From Sphingobacterium pedocola (GTDB lineage: Bacteria; Bacteroidota; Bacteroidia; Sphingobacteriales; Sphingobacteriaceae): a stretch of 64,000 nucleotides of DNA. Shown here piece by piece: positions 8,199 through 17,186 of the stretch (position 1 is the first letter of the stretch; each line of letters begins with the position of its first letter). Made by a program: the position numbers and the translations under genes. The notes below the pieces were generated by a model. That model made no database searches. It worked only from the letters and a program-made list of their open reading frames with translations, and had not been told where the DNA came from. The stretch spans positions 2,009,667-2,073,666 of the forward strand of contig NZ_MU158689.1 in assembly GCF_015209965.1 (NCBI RefSeq). The letters are read 5' to 3'.

Positions 8199-8783
8199 AT
8201 GTTATTTAAGGAGATACATCTACAAGGTATTAAATCGGGGAAAATCAATTTGGCTTTTCGCAAGTGGCAAAAGGCTTCTGTAAAAATCGGGAGCCTTCTG
8301 CATACCTCAGTTGGTCTGGTTGAAATCCTTAATATCGAAGTGGTCAACGAAATTGATGTAACCGACAATGACGCTTCAGATGCTGGTTTTGCCGACAAGA
8401 AGCAATTGCTTAAATCATTTACATCCAGCAGCACAGGAAAAATTTTCAAAATATCTGTTAGTTATCATTCCGCAGACCCGAGAATTAAGCTGAGACAACA
8501 AACGGAGCTATTAGAACAACAATTTGAAAACCTGAGAAAGAAATTGGAAAGGCTTGATAACTACAGCAAGCAAGGATACTGGACTGGAAAGATATTATTA
8601 ACGATAAAACACAATCCCAATTTACACGCCGTAGGAATTGCGAAATTAACGGGTTTTAAAAAAGAATGGCTTAAGCTGAACATCCGTAAATTAAAAAATA
8701 TGGGCTTGACCATAAGCCATAATATTGGTTACGAAATATCTCCTTTAGGAGAACACTTCTTATCAAGGTCGAGTAAGGACTAA
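8199..8783 (+). CDS. ASCH-domain protein with C-terminal winged-helix-like region
   Basis: The first half of the 194 residues fits a Bacteroidetes ASCH subfamily: MLFKEIHLQGIKSGK, AFRKWQKASVKIGSLL, and a later NEIDVTDNDASDAGF. ASCH domains have a PUA-like fold and bind or process RNA or nucleotides. The second half starts with a coiled coil (about residues 100-125) and then has HNPNLHAVGIAKLTGF and KKLNIRKLKNMGLTIS-like helices that look like a winged helix. The gene begins two bases after the NmrA-type gene. The exact role is unknown. Confidence 0.7.
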   Translation: MLFKEIHLQGIKSGKINLAFRKWQKASVKIGSLLHTSVGLVEILNIEVVNEIDVTDNDASDAGFADKKQLLKSFTSSSTGKIFKISVSYHSADPRIKLRQQTELLEQQFENLRKKLERLDNYSKQGYWTGKILLTIKHNPNLHAVGIAKLTGFKKEWLKLNIRKLKNMGLTISHNIGYEISPLGEHFLSRSSKD

Positions 8784-8818
8784 TCTATACTTTACCATTT
8801 CACATACAAAGAGATTAT

Positions 8819-9250
8819 CTATTCTGAGCGTTTATGATAAATGCTATTTCTTTTGATTTCCATTATCATTTCGGGATTTTCAAATACGTCAAAACCAATT
8901 TTTTTATAAAGGAAATGTGCGTCTAAAGTGACTAACAGTATTCTTCGCAGCTTTTGTGTCCATTCTAAATTAAAAAGATAATCCATGAGTAGATTTGATA
9001 GCCCTTTTCCCCGGTGCTTATCCAGTATATAGACATCGGCAAGATAAGCGAAGGTTGCGTAATCTGTGATCAGTCTTGCAAAACCTACTTGATTGTCGCT
9101 TTCAAATATTCCGACACAAAATGAATTTCTTAACGATGCTTCGACAGTATCAATTGATATACCGGATGCCCAATAGCTTTGGATTAAAAACGAATGTATA
9201 GCCTTTACATCCATGTTTTCAAAACCTTGCTTTATAAAGTAATTTTCCAT
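8819..9250 (-). CDS. GNAT-family N-acetyltransferase
   Basis: This 143-residue protein has the acetyl-CoA binding pattern DVYILDKHRGKGLSNLLM, in which the R-G-x-G loop follows the central beta strand. The C-terminal part, FLYKKIGFDVFENPEMIME, is typical of GNAT enzymes that acetylate small molecules. The acceptor is unknown. It is transcribed leftward, downstream of the OsmC gene. Confidence 0.9.
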   Translation of the reverse strand: MENYFIKQGFENMDVKAIHSFLIQSYWASGISIDTVEASLRNSFCVGIFESDNQVGFARLITDYATFAYLADVYILDKHRGKGLSNLLMDYLFNLEWTQKLRRILLVTLDAHFLYKKIGFDVFENPEMIMEIKRNSIYHKRSE

Positions 9251-9349
9251 AATTGCTATATGCTGTTGGTTTTCACTTTCCGATTATGCCCGTCTATAAG
9301 AACCACACTCATCAAAAACTCGAAATCGTGTAATACCATTTTTCCTTCC

Positions 9350-9820
9350 CTAAATGCCAATAGTAGGTTTATGATGAACAGGAAAATTGCATGATTTTGC
9401 GATGTAACACATTTCATTCGCCTTTTTGTGCAAATCAATTGCAGTCTCGATCATCGATGTCTCGCTTACCGTTACAACGGGGTTTAAAGTGACATCCCTG
9501 AAAAAACCACTTCCATCCTCAGTTTCCTGCATTACTCCGCTTGCATTCTCTTCATATTTTAGAACTACGACCCCGGCCTCAGCACACAAGTGAAGATACC
9601 AAAGCATATGACACGCCGAAAGCGAAGCTACCAATAGCTCTTCAGGATTATAACGCCTTTTATCGCCCCTAAATGCAGGGTCAGATGATCCCGGGATTGT
9701 AGGTTTATCTGTCCCAGATATATCAAAATCTCTCTTATAAGCGCTGTAGCTACTGGTGCCGGTACCAATGTTACCGATCCAATTCATTTCTACATTATAA
9801 AAGTGTTCTTTTCTCATCAA
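9350..9820 (-). CDS. OsmC/Ohr-family peroxiredoxin-like protein
   Basis: This 156-residue protein fits the OsmC family, which reduces organic hydroperoxides using two cysteines. The first cysteine is in LSACHMLW (about residue 82) and the second in IAKSCNFPVHH (about residue 144). The NPEELLVASLSACH signature helix is clear. It sits 23 bases from the DUF4180 gene on the same strand. The role in peroxide defence is inferred from the family. Confidence 0.9.
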   Translation of the reverse strand: MMRKEHFYNVEMNWIGNIGTGTSSYSAYKRDFDISGTDKPTIPGSSDPAFRGDKRRYNPEELLVASLSACHMLWYLHLCAEAGVVVLKYEENASGVMQETEDGSGFFRDVTLNPVVTVSETSMIETAIDLHKKANEMCYIAKSCNFPVHHKPTIGI

Positions 9821-9843
9821 TTCGTTTTTTGTTTAGTATTAAA

Positions 9844-10212
9844 TCACCGGCCAGTATTAGCAAAATGCTGTAACGCCTCTTCTCTGGAAACACCGAAATA
9901 GTTGTATCCGACTTTATTGGTTTCGTAAATAAATTCGTTTAAACTATTACTTTGATATTTTGAAAAGTCTCCGATGATACCAATGGGCATTCGGTATTGC
10001 GCAAATTTCTGAAGAATGTCTCCAGCTATTTTTGTTTTCAGATCAAAAAAAGAGGGAATAATATTCTCTTCATGTAAGATGATTTCATCAAACCCCTGAT
10101 AATAAACATTTCCCAACAAATCCAACGCGGATTCTGTATCCTGAATAAGGACCTCATCTGAGATGATCTCGGCAATTCTTATGTCGTTTGTGTTGTGTTC
10201 TTTAATTTCCAT
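9844..10212 (-). CDS. DUF4180 protein
   Basis: This 122-residue cytoplasmic protein matches the DUF4180 family in its pattern: IAEIISDEVLIQDTESALDLLG, a YQGFDEIILHEENI stretch and FDLKTKIAGDILQKF. The family's biochemical role is not known; it has the look of a STAS-like alpha/beta fold. It is the first gene before OsmC on the minus strand. Confidence 0.8.
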   Translation of the reverse strand: MEIKEHNTNDIRIAEIISDEVLIQDTESALDLLGNVYYQGFDEIILHEENIIPSFFDLKTKIAGDILQKFAQYRMPIGIIGDFSKYQSNSLNEFIYETNKVGYNYFGVSREEALQHFANTGR

Positions 10213-10300
10213 AATATAGTAGGATGTACACCGATGTAAAATAATGATGTATTAATTATTAAATCAGCGGTATATATCTTCGCTTCGCAGCGATGTTATG

Positions 10301-11182
10301 TTAAGCCTTAAACGGCATTCCTTCTCCGGTTTCTGCAAAAGCTTTTAAACTATTGATAAATTGAGCCCAACCAGCTTGGCAAATGTCATAGCACTCGACA
10401 TGGGGAGTTAAGCCAATGTGAGTCAGTTTTAACAATGTTGAATCGTTTATATACTCAATTTCCCAGTTTATAGTTGTTCCAATCCATTCGGTTTTATTTT
10501 GAAGTTCCGGAATATCGATTACCGAGTCCCTCACTAGCCAGACAACCTTTTTATCGGGTTGCAGTTGTGTTACCTCAAATGTTTTATAAATGCTGTCCCC
10601 GAACCTTACTGTATAGGTGCTGCCTTCTTTATCACTTGCACCCTCAAAATGCGCTGACCACCATTTGGGAATAAACTTCGTCAATGCCTGATAAACTGAT
10701 TCAGGCCTCGCGTTTACATTAATTTCATTTTTGTAATTTTCCATTTTATAATTTTTAGTGTTTATAACTCGATTTCGACCAGCTTTTATGCCTGCTCGGA
10801 TCATATCGCCATAACCGTCGTTTGCAAGATGAGTGGCGTAATTTTGTGCTGCATTATAGCTGTTCAGCGCAGACGATACATCACCCATATCTTCATGACA
10901 TTTACCAATGTTAAGATATAACGAAGGCAAAATAGCCTTGATTGTTTCATTATCAATTTCTAATGCATGGTTTAATGCGGTTTGATCCCATAATAGCTTG
11001 TCCGCCACGGATTCTTGATGCCGGGCAATGTAATGAGCAGCAGTAAATTTCTCAAAATCGTTTGAGGCAATATCCCAGGCTTGCTTAAAAAGTTCGAAAG
11101 CATCTAAGTTTTTTGCTGCGCCCTCTAACTCCATACCCTTAGCACATAGTTTTACCACTGGATTGTTCTGGTCAAAATTCAT
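10301..11182 (-). CDS. Fusion of a TPR-like protein and an SRPBCC (AHSA1-type) domain
   Basis: Residues 1-145 form a helical TPR-like protein of a Bacteroidetes group (NPVVKLCAKGMELEG, AAHYIARHQESVADKLLWD). Residues about 147-290 form an SRPBCC ligand-binding domain (INVNARPESVYQAL, PKWWSAHFEG, GWAQFINSLKAF). The linker, INTKNYKMENYKNE, is encoded by AT-rich DNA that looks like former intergenic sequence, and its internal methionine (ATG 10742-10744) matches the natural start of a stand-alone SRPBCC protein. Loss of a stop codon could explain the fusion. The start overlaps the upstream DUF3052-like gene by 11 bases. Confidence 0.8.
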   Translation of the reverse strand: MNFDQNNPVVKLCAKGMELEGAAKNLDAFELFKQAWDIASNDFEKFTAAHYIARHQESVADKLLWDQTALNHALEIDNETIKAILPSLYLNIGKCHEDMGDVSSALNSYNAAQNYATHLANDGYGDMIRAGIKAGRNRVINTKNYKMENYKNEINVNARPESVYQALTKFIPKWWSAHFEGASDKEGSTYTVRFGDSIYKTFEVTQLQPDKKVVWLVRDSVIDIPELQNKTEWIGTTINWEIEYINDSTLLKLTHIGLTPHVECYDICQAGWAQFINSLKAFAETGEGMPFKA

Positions 11183-11612
11183 TTTTATTATATGTTTTAG
11201 GATGTTTTCCGTAGCTATTATGGTACTCTTTGCCGGGTTTTGGAAAAGTGAATTTTAAAGCAGACCATATATCATTTATACTCATACAAGTACTTTCTAC
11301 CAGAACATGATCGTATCCGATCCTGATAACTTCCGTCAAATCCAAGTCGGTTCCTAACTGCTTAGCTTTTGGCCATGAAACCCATAATGTACCTTGCGGA
11401 TGTAAATGAGCTTTCATCCTGTCAAACTCTTTTTCGAGCATCGTTTTTTGGGTTACAAAAAGATGGATATAATCAAACCCACCGTCCAGATTTTCCGTAT
11501 AGAAGCTTTCTGGTAATCCCATTTCCGGCAGTGGTTCTGAGCTTTTATTTAATACGATTCCCTTATCAGAAGTGGAAAGTCTAAGTTTTTGCGCTATTGT
11601 TTTCGTTGACAT
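11172..11612 (-). CDS. DUF3052-like protein
   Basis: This 146-residue protein has the family pattern: STKTIAQKLRL at the N-terminus, FDYIHLFVTQ, a GTLWVSWPK stretch and a late IWSALKFTF. The function is unknown; the family contains small cytoplasmic proteins often annotated as hypothetical. Its 3' end overlaps the fusion gene by 11 bases and it starts four bases after the membrane-protein gene, so they form one operon. Confidence 0.75.
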   Translation of the reverse strand: MSTKTIAQKLRLSTSDKGIVLNKSSEPLPEMGLPESFYTENLDGGFDYIHLFVTQKTMLEKEFDRMKAHLHPQGTLWVSWPKAKQLGTDLDLTEVIRIGYDHVLVESTCMSINDIWSALKFTFPKPGKEYHNSYGKHPKTYNKNEF

Positions 11613-11616
11613 ATTT

Positions 11617-12111
11617 TTATAAAGCCTTAAGTTTAATCACCTTGAATAATAATGGCAGAAAGCCTAGTGAAATCGTGATATAAAGTGCTACTCTAACCAG
11701 ATTTAATTGTTTCCAAAGTCTTACTTTTTCAACAAGCTCGTGTCCCGACCTAATTTCAGTTGCACCACTTTGGAACGATATAATGTTAGGCGCAAAGTAA
11801 ATCAGTGTCCAGACTCTAATTATAATATGAAAAATCAGCAACAATAGCAGCCAATTACGGACTGCGTCGATTTTCCAGCATAATGCGATAGCTGCAATGA
11901 AAGTGATCTCATGAATTGAATGGGTTATTATCCAGAAAGTCTTTAGGTTAATACCTTTTAATAATCCAAGGGAGAATGGTGGGTTAGAAGTCCACTTCGG
12001 AACGATAACTGCTGTCTCAAAAATTTGCGCACCGTTTAAAAGAAAATAAGCCAGAATGGTAATTACCAATGCCCATTCTGATCGTTCTAAATATTGCTGA
12101 TTGATATCCAT
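11617..12111 (-). CDS. Four-helix integral membrane protein
   Basis: This 164-residue protein has hydrophobic segments at about residues 14-34, 55-80, 85-107 and 138-158, and no signal peptide. It resembles hypothetical membrane proteins of the DUF1772-like kind, but I cannot assign it with certainty. It is the first gene of the leftward unit that continues into DUF3052 and the TPR-SRPBCC fusion. Confidence 0.7.
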   Translation of the reverse strand: MDINQQYLERSEWALVITILAYFLLNGAQIFETAVIVPKWTSNPPFSLGLLKGINLKTFWIITHSIHEITFIAAIALCWKIDAVRNWLLLLLIFHIIIRVWTLIYFAPNIISFQSGATEIRSGHELVEKVRLWKQLNLVRVALYITISLGFLPLLFKVIKLKAL

Positions 12112-12283
12112 TGTAATCGTATTATTTATAATTATGGATTAACTTAGTTTTTTCAAGAGTTCCAAAATAGAGAATGGCAGTCCCCCTTACGGCGTGTATA
12201 GAACTTTAATGTATTAGGGCTAACAAACGAGGTCATGATGGAATTTATCATTCCGGTTCCTGACCTTATTTAACAGATCCGTA

Positions 12284-12769
12284 TTATTTATAAACAATAG
12301 AGCCATTTGTTCCTAACGACACGTCTTCCTTCTTAGATCCATTAGCAACATTAATGATGAAATTCTGTGGGTTATGAGAGCCAAGTATCTTCGCCAAATT
12401 TACTTTGACGTTCAATTGTTCTTGCGTATCACAATCATCTGCTCCATCATTGTATAAAACAAGGTTTATCTGACCAGGACTAGAAAACATGACTGATCCG
12501 TCCCAAACCACGTTAAAATCCTCTTCTTTGCAACCGCCTTTAACAGTTATGGTTAATATGTTGCCTGATCTTGACAGGTTTTCAATTTCAAAACTACCTT
12601 GTTTCGCTTCTCTCTCCGAAATCAAGGCGTCATATTTTTGAGCACTTTTCAGAAGATTTGCATCTAAAGTAGAATCAGCGTTGTCAGTAGATTTTTTACA
12701 TGAGGAAACTGAGAATCCTAATAGCGCTATTAAAGCGCAATAAATCAATTTGGTCTGTAATCTTTTCAT
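12284..12769 (-). CDS. Small lipoprotein of unknown function
   Basis: The 161-residue product has a lipoprotein signal with a lipobox ending FSVSSC at residue 24. The mature part is acidic and beta-rich, with a pair of cysteines (GGCKEED and DDCDTQ) that could form a disulfide. It should be anchored in the envelope. No family was recognised. A perfect 11-base inverted repeat lies 75 bases upstream. Confidence 0.8.
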   Translation of the reverse strand: MKRLQTKLIYCALIALLGFSVSSCKKSTDNADSTLDANLLKSAQKYDALISEREAKQGSFEIENLSRSGNILTITVKGGCKEEDFNVVWDGSVMFSSPGQINLVLYNDGADDCDTQEQLNVKVNLAKILGSHNPQNFIINVANGSKKEDVSLGTNGSIVYK

Positions 12770-13223
12770 TTTTTATATCTTTTTAAATTTTATATCAGAT
12801 ACGTCGTAACTGAAACTTCCGCTACATCCGTACAAAAAAATATTTACCATCTATTTTTGTTTAGATGGTAAATATATAACGTTTTGTTTTTAAAATCAAA
12901 ATCATATTCTGAAAATTTCCATTAGCATTGCTTTTTTAATTCGATGATGTATACAGTATTAGCGCAAGTGAAGTCTATTGTATATTGCGATATCTAATAC
13001 TATCGTTATCAATCAAACACGACCCTAACGTTTCTTAAATAAATCCATGTGCTTAAATTTAGTTCGTGGGATCCATCACGTAAGATTAATTGTAACAAAA
13101 AAGTCAACGGATAAGCACAAATACAATATTTACTACCAAACTGTATATTGAAGGTAAATTTAGTACTTTTACAAAGTAATTTTTCAGTAGTGATGCCGAA
13201 AGTAACTAAAAACGGAACTTGAT
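12770..13223. other. Divergent intergenic region with an 11-base dyad
   Basis: The 454 bases separate the leftward lipoprotein gene from the rightward CGNR gene. The dyad at 12843-12872 is the only strong structure. I see no small gene with convincing features here; an 80-codon minus-strand frame at 13009-13251 overlaps the CGNR start and was rejected. Confidence 0.5.
12843..12872. promoter_or_regulatory. Perfect inverted repeat upstream of the lipoprotein gene
   Basis: TTTACCATCTA and TAGATGGTAAA are separated by eight bases. Such spaced dyads are typical operator sites for dimeric regulators. It could also form a hairpin in RNA. The nearby CGNR regulator (13224) is a plausible binder, but that is inference. 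Confidence 0.5.
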
Positions 13224-13850
13224 ATGGGTAAAACACGAAGTATAAACTCACTGAATATTGACAGTACAGTGTTGTGCTGCAATTTCGTCAATACCCAAAG
13301 TTCGTGGACTAGTGCCGATAGATATGATTATTTCCAAACGTATGATGATTTTATCGAGTGGTGTTTGAAGGTTAATATTTCGAGCCGTGAACAGCTACAA
13401 GGACTTCGGGAATTTGCTGCAGAGCAGTGGGAAGATGCGGAAGCTGCACTCAATCGTATTAAAGAGATAAGATCCATTTTACACGGGTTAATTTCCGCTG
13501 TTGCGAAAAATAGTGAAGAAGAACTGCTTCATTTCTTGCCCACCTTTAATCTACTATTGCGTGTAGATGCCGTATCACGACAGAGATTGGTCTATAGAGA
13601 TAAAAAGTTTACCATAGATCAGATTAATATTTCGGGAGATCTAACTGCCCCTGTATGGCTTGCAGTTGAATCATTGGCTACTCTTCTGGCTGAAAGTGAC
13701 CTGGCAAGAATCAAAGAATGTCCTAAATGCGGTTGGGTTTTTCTAGATGAGACGAAAAATGGCAAAAGAAAATGGTGCAATCCGAAGTACTGTGGTACAA
13801 GTGACAAAATGAAACGTTATAATGACCGGAAAAAAAATACCACAGAGTGA
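13224..13850 (+). CDS. CGNR zinc-finger (ABATE-domain) regulator
   Basis: This 208-residue protein has an N-terminal ABATE domain (formerly DUF1470) with NFVNTQSSW near the start, and a C-terminal zinc finger with CPKCGWVFLD and WCNPKYCG. The family comprises putative stress-responsive transcription regulators that bind ligand through the N-terminal domain. Where many relatives have CGN-R spacing, here the finger reads WCNPKYCGTSDKMKRY, close to the usual pattern. It lies 38 bases before rteC. Confidence 0.85.
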   Translation: MGKTRSINSLNIDSTVLCCNFVNTQSSWTSADRYDYFQTYDDFIEWCLKVNISSREQLQGLREFAAEQWEDAEAALNRIKEIRSILHGLISAVAKNSEEELLHFLPTFNLLLRVDAVSRQRLVYRDKKFTIDQINISGDLTAPVWLAVESLATLLAESDLARIKECPKCGWVFLDETKNGKRKWCNPKYCGTSDKMKRYNDRKKNTTE

Positions 13851-13888
13851 TTATTTGATTAATCGAATATTAATATTGGAACAATTGC

Positions 13889-14713
13889 ATGGAGAAATGT
13901 TACAATGACATATTGTTTAAATTGGAAGTTGCCATCAATGATCTAGAAATTGAAACTGATTATTCTATTCAGAGAATCGAAACCGCTATAAAATATATAA
14001 TCAGTTCTCTATCCGAATTGAAACAATTTGTGATCAAAAAGGACTTTAAAAGCATACAGGAAGAAATATATTTTTTTAAGCACCAAAAACCCGTTATTGT
14101 TTCAAAACTCATCTACTATAATGCCATTTATAAAATTGAAACAAAAAAGCCATACGGGACTAAGTGCATAAGGAAATATTTTACCAAAGAACTAAAAAAG
14201 CTAAAGAGGTTCTTTGATAATAATCTTGATTTCTACAAATATTATAGAAGCCATAATTCATTTCTTGACGAGAATTTTTTTGTACGTGAAAAACACGATA
14301 TAAGACTGTGGCTAGACACATTTTATTTTGAGGCAGATCATCGATTTTCTACTTCACACGATTATAAGGTTGCTAAAATAATAGCCAATGACCTTATACA
14401 GGTTTACATTGAAGATCAACTCAATAGTATAAACAAGCAAAGAAAAATCGAGAGTTCAATGTTGACGTGGACAGCTAGTAAAACTGATTTAACTGAGCTT
14501 ATTTACGCTCTCTATGCACAAGGTGTATTTGGGAACGGCAAGGCAGATATAAAATTAATTGTGAAAAGCTTTGAAAGTTTCTGCAATATCGATCTCGGTG
14601 ATTTCTACCGTACTTATCTGGAATTGAAAAACAGGAAACTTAATCGGACGAAATTTTTGGATACCATGCATGAAAGTCTTTTAAAAAAGATGGATGAACA
14701 AGATGAGAGGTAA
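13889..14713 (+). CDS. rteC: RteC-domain regulator of conjugative transposon excision, copy 1
   Basis: The 274 residues match the RteC family, whose founding member in CTnDOT activates the excision operon. Recognisable parts are FFKHQKPVIVSKLIYYN, YYRSHN followed by DIRLWLDTFYFEADHRFST, HDYKVAKIIANDLIQVY, and a C-terminal WTASKTDLTELIYAL. It converges with the truncated helicase gene, leaving 12 bases between stops. A related copy lies in the opposite direction at 17187-18026. Confidence 0.9.
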   Translation: MEKCYNDILFKLEVAINDLEIETDYSIQRIETAIKYIISSLSELKQFVIKKDFKSIQEEIYFFKHQKPVIVSKLIYYNAIYKIETKKPYGTKCIRKYFTKELKKLKRFFDNNLDFYKYYRSHNSFLDENFFVREKHDIRLWLDTFYFEADHRFSTSHDYKVAKIIANDLIQVYIEDQLNSINKQRKIESSMLTWTASKTDLTELIYALYAQGVFGNGKADIKLIVKSFESFCNIDLGDFYRTYLELKNRKLNRTKFLDTMHESLLKKMDEQDER

Positions 14714-14725
14714 CTATTTTCAAAA

Positions 14726-16549
14726 TCACAATCGTATAGACGATCGCTCTTTATTTGTAGCTTTATCAATAATTGGCGTTGGTGCATCCTCTGAAGGTTC
14801 TGGAGTGATTGACAATTGTATTTTTCGTTCTACAGAAGCCAACTCCGTTTTGAGTTCGCTCAACCGCATCTCCTTACTCCAAGTACCGTTTACTACTTCC
14901 TGAAGGATAGGCAGATCTTTTTGTATTTCAGCAATTTTCTTTTGTTCTTGTTCAATGTAAACTGGTAGTTTTTCCAATGCGTTGAGAAAATTCATTGATG
15001 CCAATTTTTCATCTTTGGCTATAATACCGTTATTGTAGGTATATTTAATATTTCCCTCTCCCTGAATCAGAAAACGGTTTACCCGAATATCCACACCGTC
15101 TTTTTGAGACATTTCCGTTTTTACTAAAAGCTGAAAACCGTAAAGGCTTCCGATTTCTTCATAACTCCCACCTGTACGCGATTTATCGGCAAGCTGGTTC
15201 AGTTTTGTGCCGATTTGCTTGATGTCGGCATTAGGCGGTAAACCGTCTAGCATAATAGGGTTGGCAACAGTACCATCCGACCGCTTTTGTATGCGTTGCT
15301 GCAAATTGTCCCAGTCGAGGCTCATGCGATCAAAGCGGGATTTGGCTTTGTCAAGTTCTGCCGAATAGTCTTCCAGCTTATACTTGGCACTGAATTTAGA
15401 ACGATTAAAAGCCTGCTTTTCGCTTTCCAATCCGGCAATCTGCTTTTCTAGTTTGGCTTTATCCAGTAGATCTGTATTTCCTGACAGGATAGCCACATAT
15501 TCCGAAAAGTTCATTCCTGATTTTTCGTCCATGCTACCCTCATCAATAGTTCGCTTGCCAAGGTTGTTGGTTTTTAATTGGTCTATAAATAGTTGCTTAT
15601 TGTATAACAGATTAAACTTATAGCTGTCCAATGATTTTTCTACTGCATAGATAATTACATCTACTTTATTTTCTGCAAAAAACTTGGCGATCTCATTGCC
15701 TTTACGAACAGCTCTGCCGTCCCTTTGGGCAAGGTCGCTTGGTCGCCACGGCGTATCGAGATGATGAACGGCGACGGCTCTTTTTTGTGCATTCACACCA
15801 GTACCCAACATACTGGTTGAACCGAACAGTACACGGATTTTGCCTTCGTTCATCCCTTTGATAAGCTCCTTGCGTTGCTTATCATTTTTTGCTTCTTGTA
15901 TAAAGCGGACTTCATGAGCCGGAATGCCGTGGTCTTCCACAAGCTTGCGTTTGATTTCGGAATACACATTCCATTCACCTGGCTTGTAGGTTCCCAAATC
16001 AGAAAAAACAAACTGCGTTCCTTTTTGTGCGTTGTATTGGTTGTAGTACTTAGCAATGTTTACTGCACAATGAGAACCTTTGTTGTCGGGGTGGTCATCA
16101 TACGCACCGCTTACCATACGCATATCCAAAGACATCTTACGGGCATAGTCGGTAGCGATGAGCATTTTTGCCTTTTCTTCTGACGGAGATAAAGGAGCTC
16201 TTCCTAATAAAGAAGCATTTCCCGATTTGGCAAATTCCATTAGTTTTTGAATAAACACTTCCTGGTCGGGCGTAGGCGGTATGTTGTACAGTACTTCGTT
16301 CTTTTCAGGACGGTCAATGCCTATATCTTTTGCTGTCCGGTAATCCGTGATTTCGGAATAGAATTGTGCCAGTTCCGGCACTTTGATAAAATAGCGGAAA
16401 CGTTCTTTTGCAACAATATTGTTGGCAACCGAAAATTCATAATCGGTCGTTTTCCTTGCGTAAATAGCAGCCCAGGAATCAAAGGAATGAATAAGACGTT
16501 CTAAAATACTCTCCATCCACGCTATAAATTCAATTCTGTCGATATTCAT
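14726..16549 (-). pseudogene. C-terminal part of an element-borne helicase/methylase (5'-truncated)
   Basis: The 607-codon frame corresponds to the last third of the very large DNA methylase-helicase proteins (about 1800 residues or more) of Bacteroidetes conjugative elements. It holds a helicase C-terminal domain ([38 protein letters not shown]) and a long coiled C-terminus. The methyltransferase domain and the Walker A/B half of the helicase are missing. The gene begins only 22 bases after the excisionase-like gene, so a large internal deletion is likely. A shortened product could still be made from ATG 16549, but it could not hydrolyse ATP by itself. Confidence 0.8.
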
Positions 16550-16571
16550 ATTTATATGTTTAATGGTAGTC

Positions 16572-16925
16572 TTATTGCTTGCCAGTATTCAACTTTCTGC
16601 CTTTTTCGATATAGCTTTTGCCTCTTGCCATCAGCTCTTTTACATACTCGTCACTGGTTTGTACAGCATTGGCATTTAGCATATCCTTGATAGCCCCTAT
16701 GGTATAGAAATATTGTCCATAAAGCTTTGAATAAGCTATCTCACCCTTGCTACGCATTCGCCATAGGGTTTTTTCGCTGATATGCAGATATTGGCATACC
16801 TCATGGTTATTCAACCATAGCTCATCGTAGATATTTTCCTCCTGTCTTTTAAGGTAATCGGCAATGGCATTGATACGGTTGTTCAACTGTTTCCATGCCT
16901 CTTCTTCAATTGTTATAATTTTCAT
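16572..16925 (-). CDS. Helix-turn-helix (excisionase/MerR-like) protein
   Basis: This 117-residue protein has an HTH_17-type domain in residues 38-85: [40 protein letters not shown]. Such proteins act as excisionases or regulators in Bacteroidetes elements. I chose ATG 16925; an in-frame upstream start adds MTLKSCA, which is less typical. Two CCAATTGG-centred palindromes lie upstream. The 22-base gap to the truncated helicase implies co-transcription. Confidence 0.85.
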   Translation of the reverse strand: MKIITIEEEAWKQLNNRINAIADYLKRQEENIYDELWLNNHEVCQYLHISEKTLWRMRSKGEIAYSKLYGQYFYTIGAIKDMLNANAVQTSDEYVKELMARGKSYIEKGRKLNTGKQ

Positions 16926-16991
16926 TGCACAACTCTTTAATGTCACTTATGCAAATTTGAGAAGTTTGGCAGGGTTTGTCTGCCAAGCCTT

Positions 16992-17112
16992 ACCAATTGG
17001 TTTGGCTGTTTTTTAGAAATTTTCACAATTAGGAAAAACCCTTGTTTTATAGAGTTTTCAAGGCATTAGAGGGGGTTTAGAAAGGAGTTTTGCTAACATT
17101 TGCCAATTGGCA
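16992..17112. promoter_or_regulatory. Pair of CCAATTGG palindromes upstream of the HTH gene
   Basis: ACCAATTGGT at 16992-17001 and TGCCAATTGGCA at 17101-17112 are perfect palindromes 109 bases apart, in the spacer before the HTH gene. They are candidate operators for that protein or for RteC. No function is proven. Confidence 0.4.
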
Positions 17113-17127
17113 CATATGGGTAAAAGA

Positions 17128-17155
17128 AAAAGCAGTACGTTTTGGTACTGCTTTT
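17128..17155. terminator. Hairpin terminator downstream of rteC copy 2
   Basis: An 11-base perfect stem (17128-17138 with 17145-17155) has A/T runs on both outer sides. On the minus strand it follows the rteC stop by 32 bases and ends with a T run. Confidence 0.8.
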
Positions 17156-17186
17156 AACTTTTTTGAATGTAAGCTGTATAAAATGG

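Noticed and set aside
13009..13251. 80-codon minus-strand frame before the CGNR gene
   Set aside because: It overlaps the CGNR start and has no coding features.
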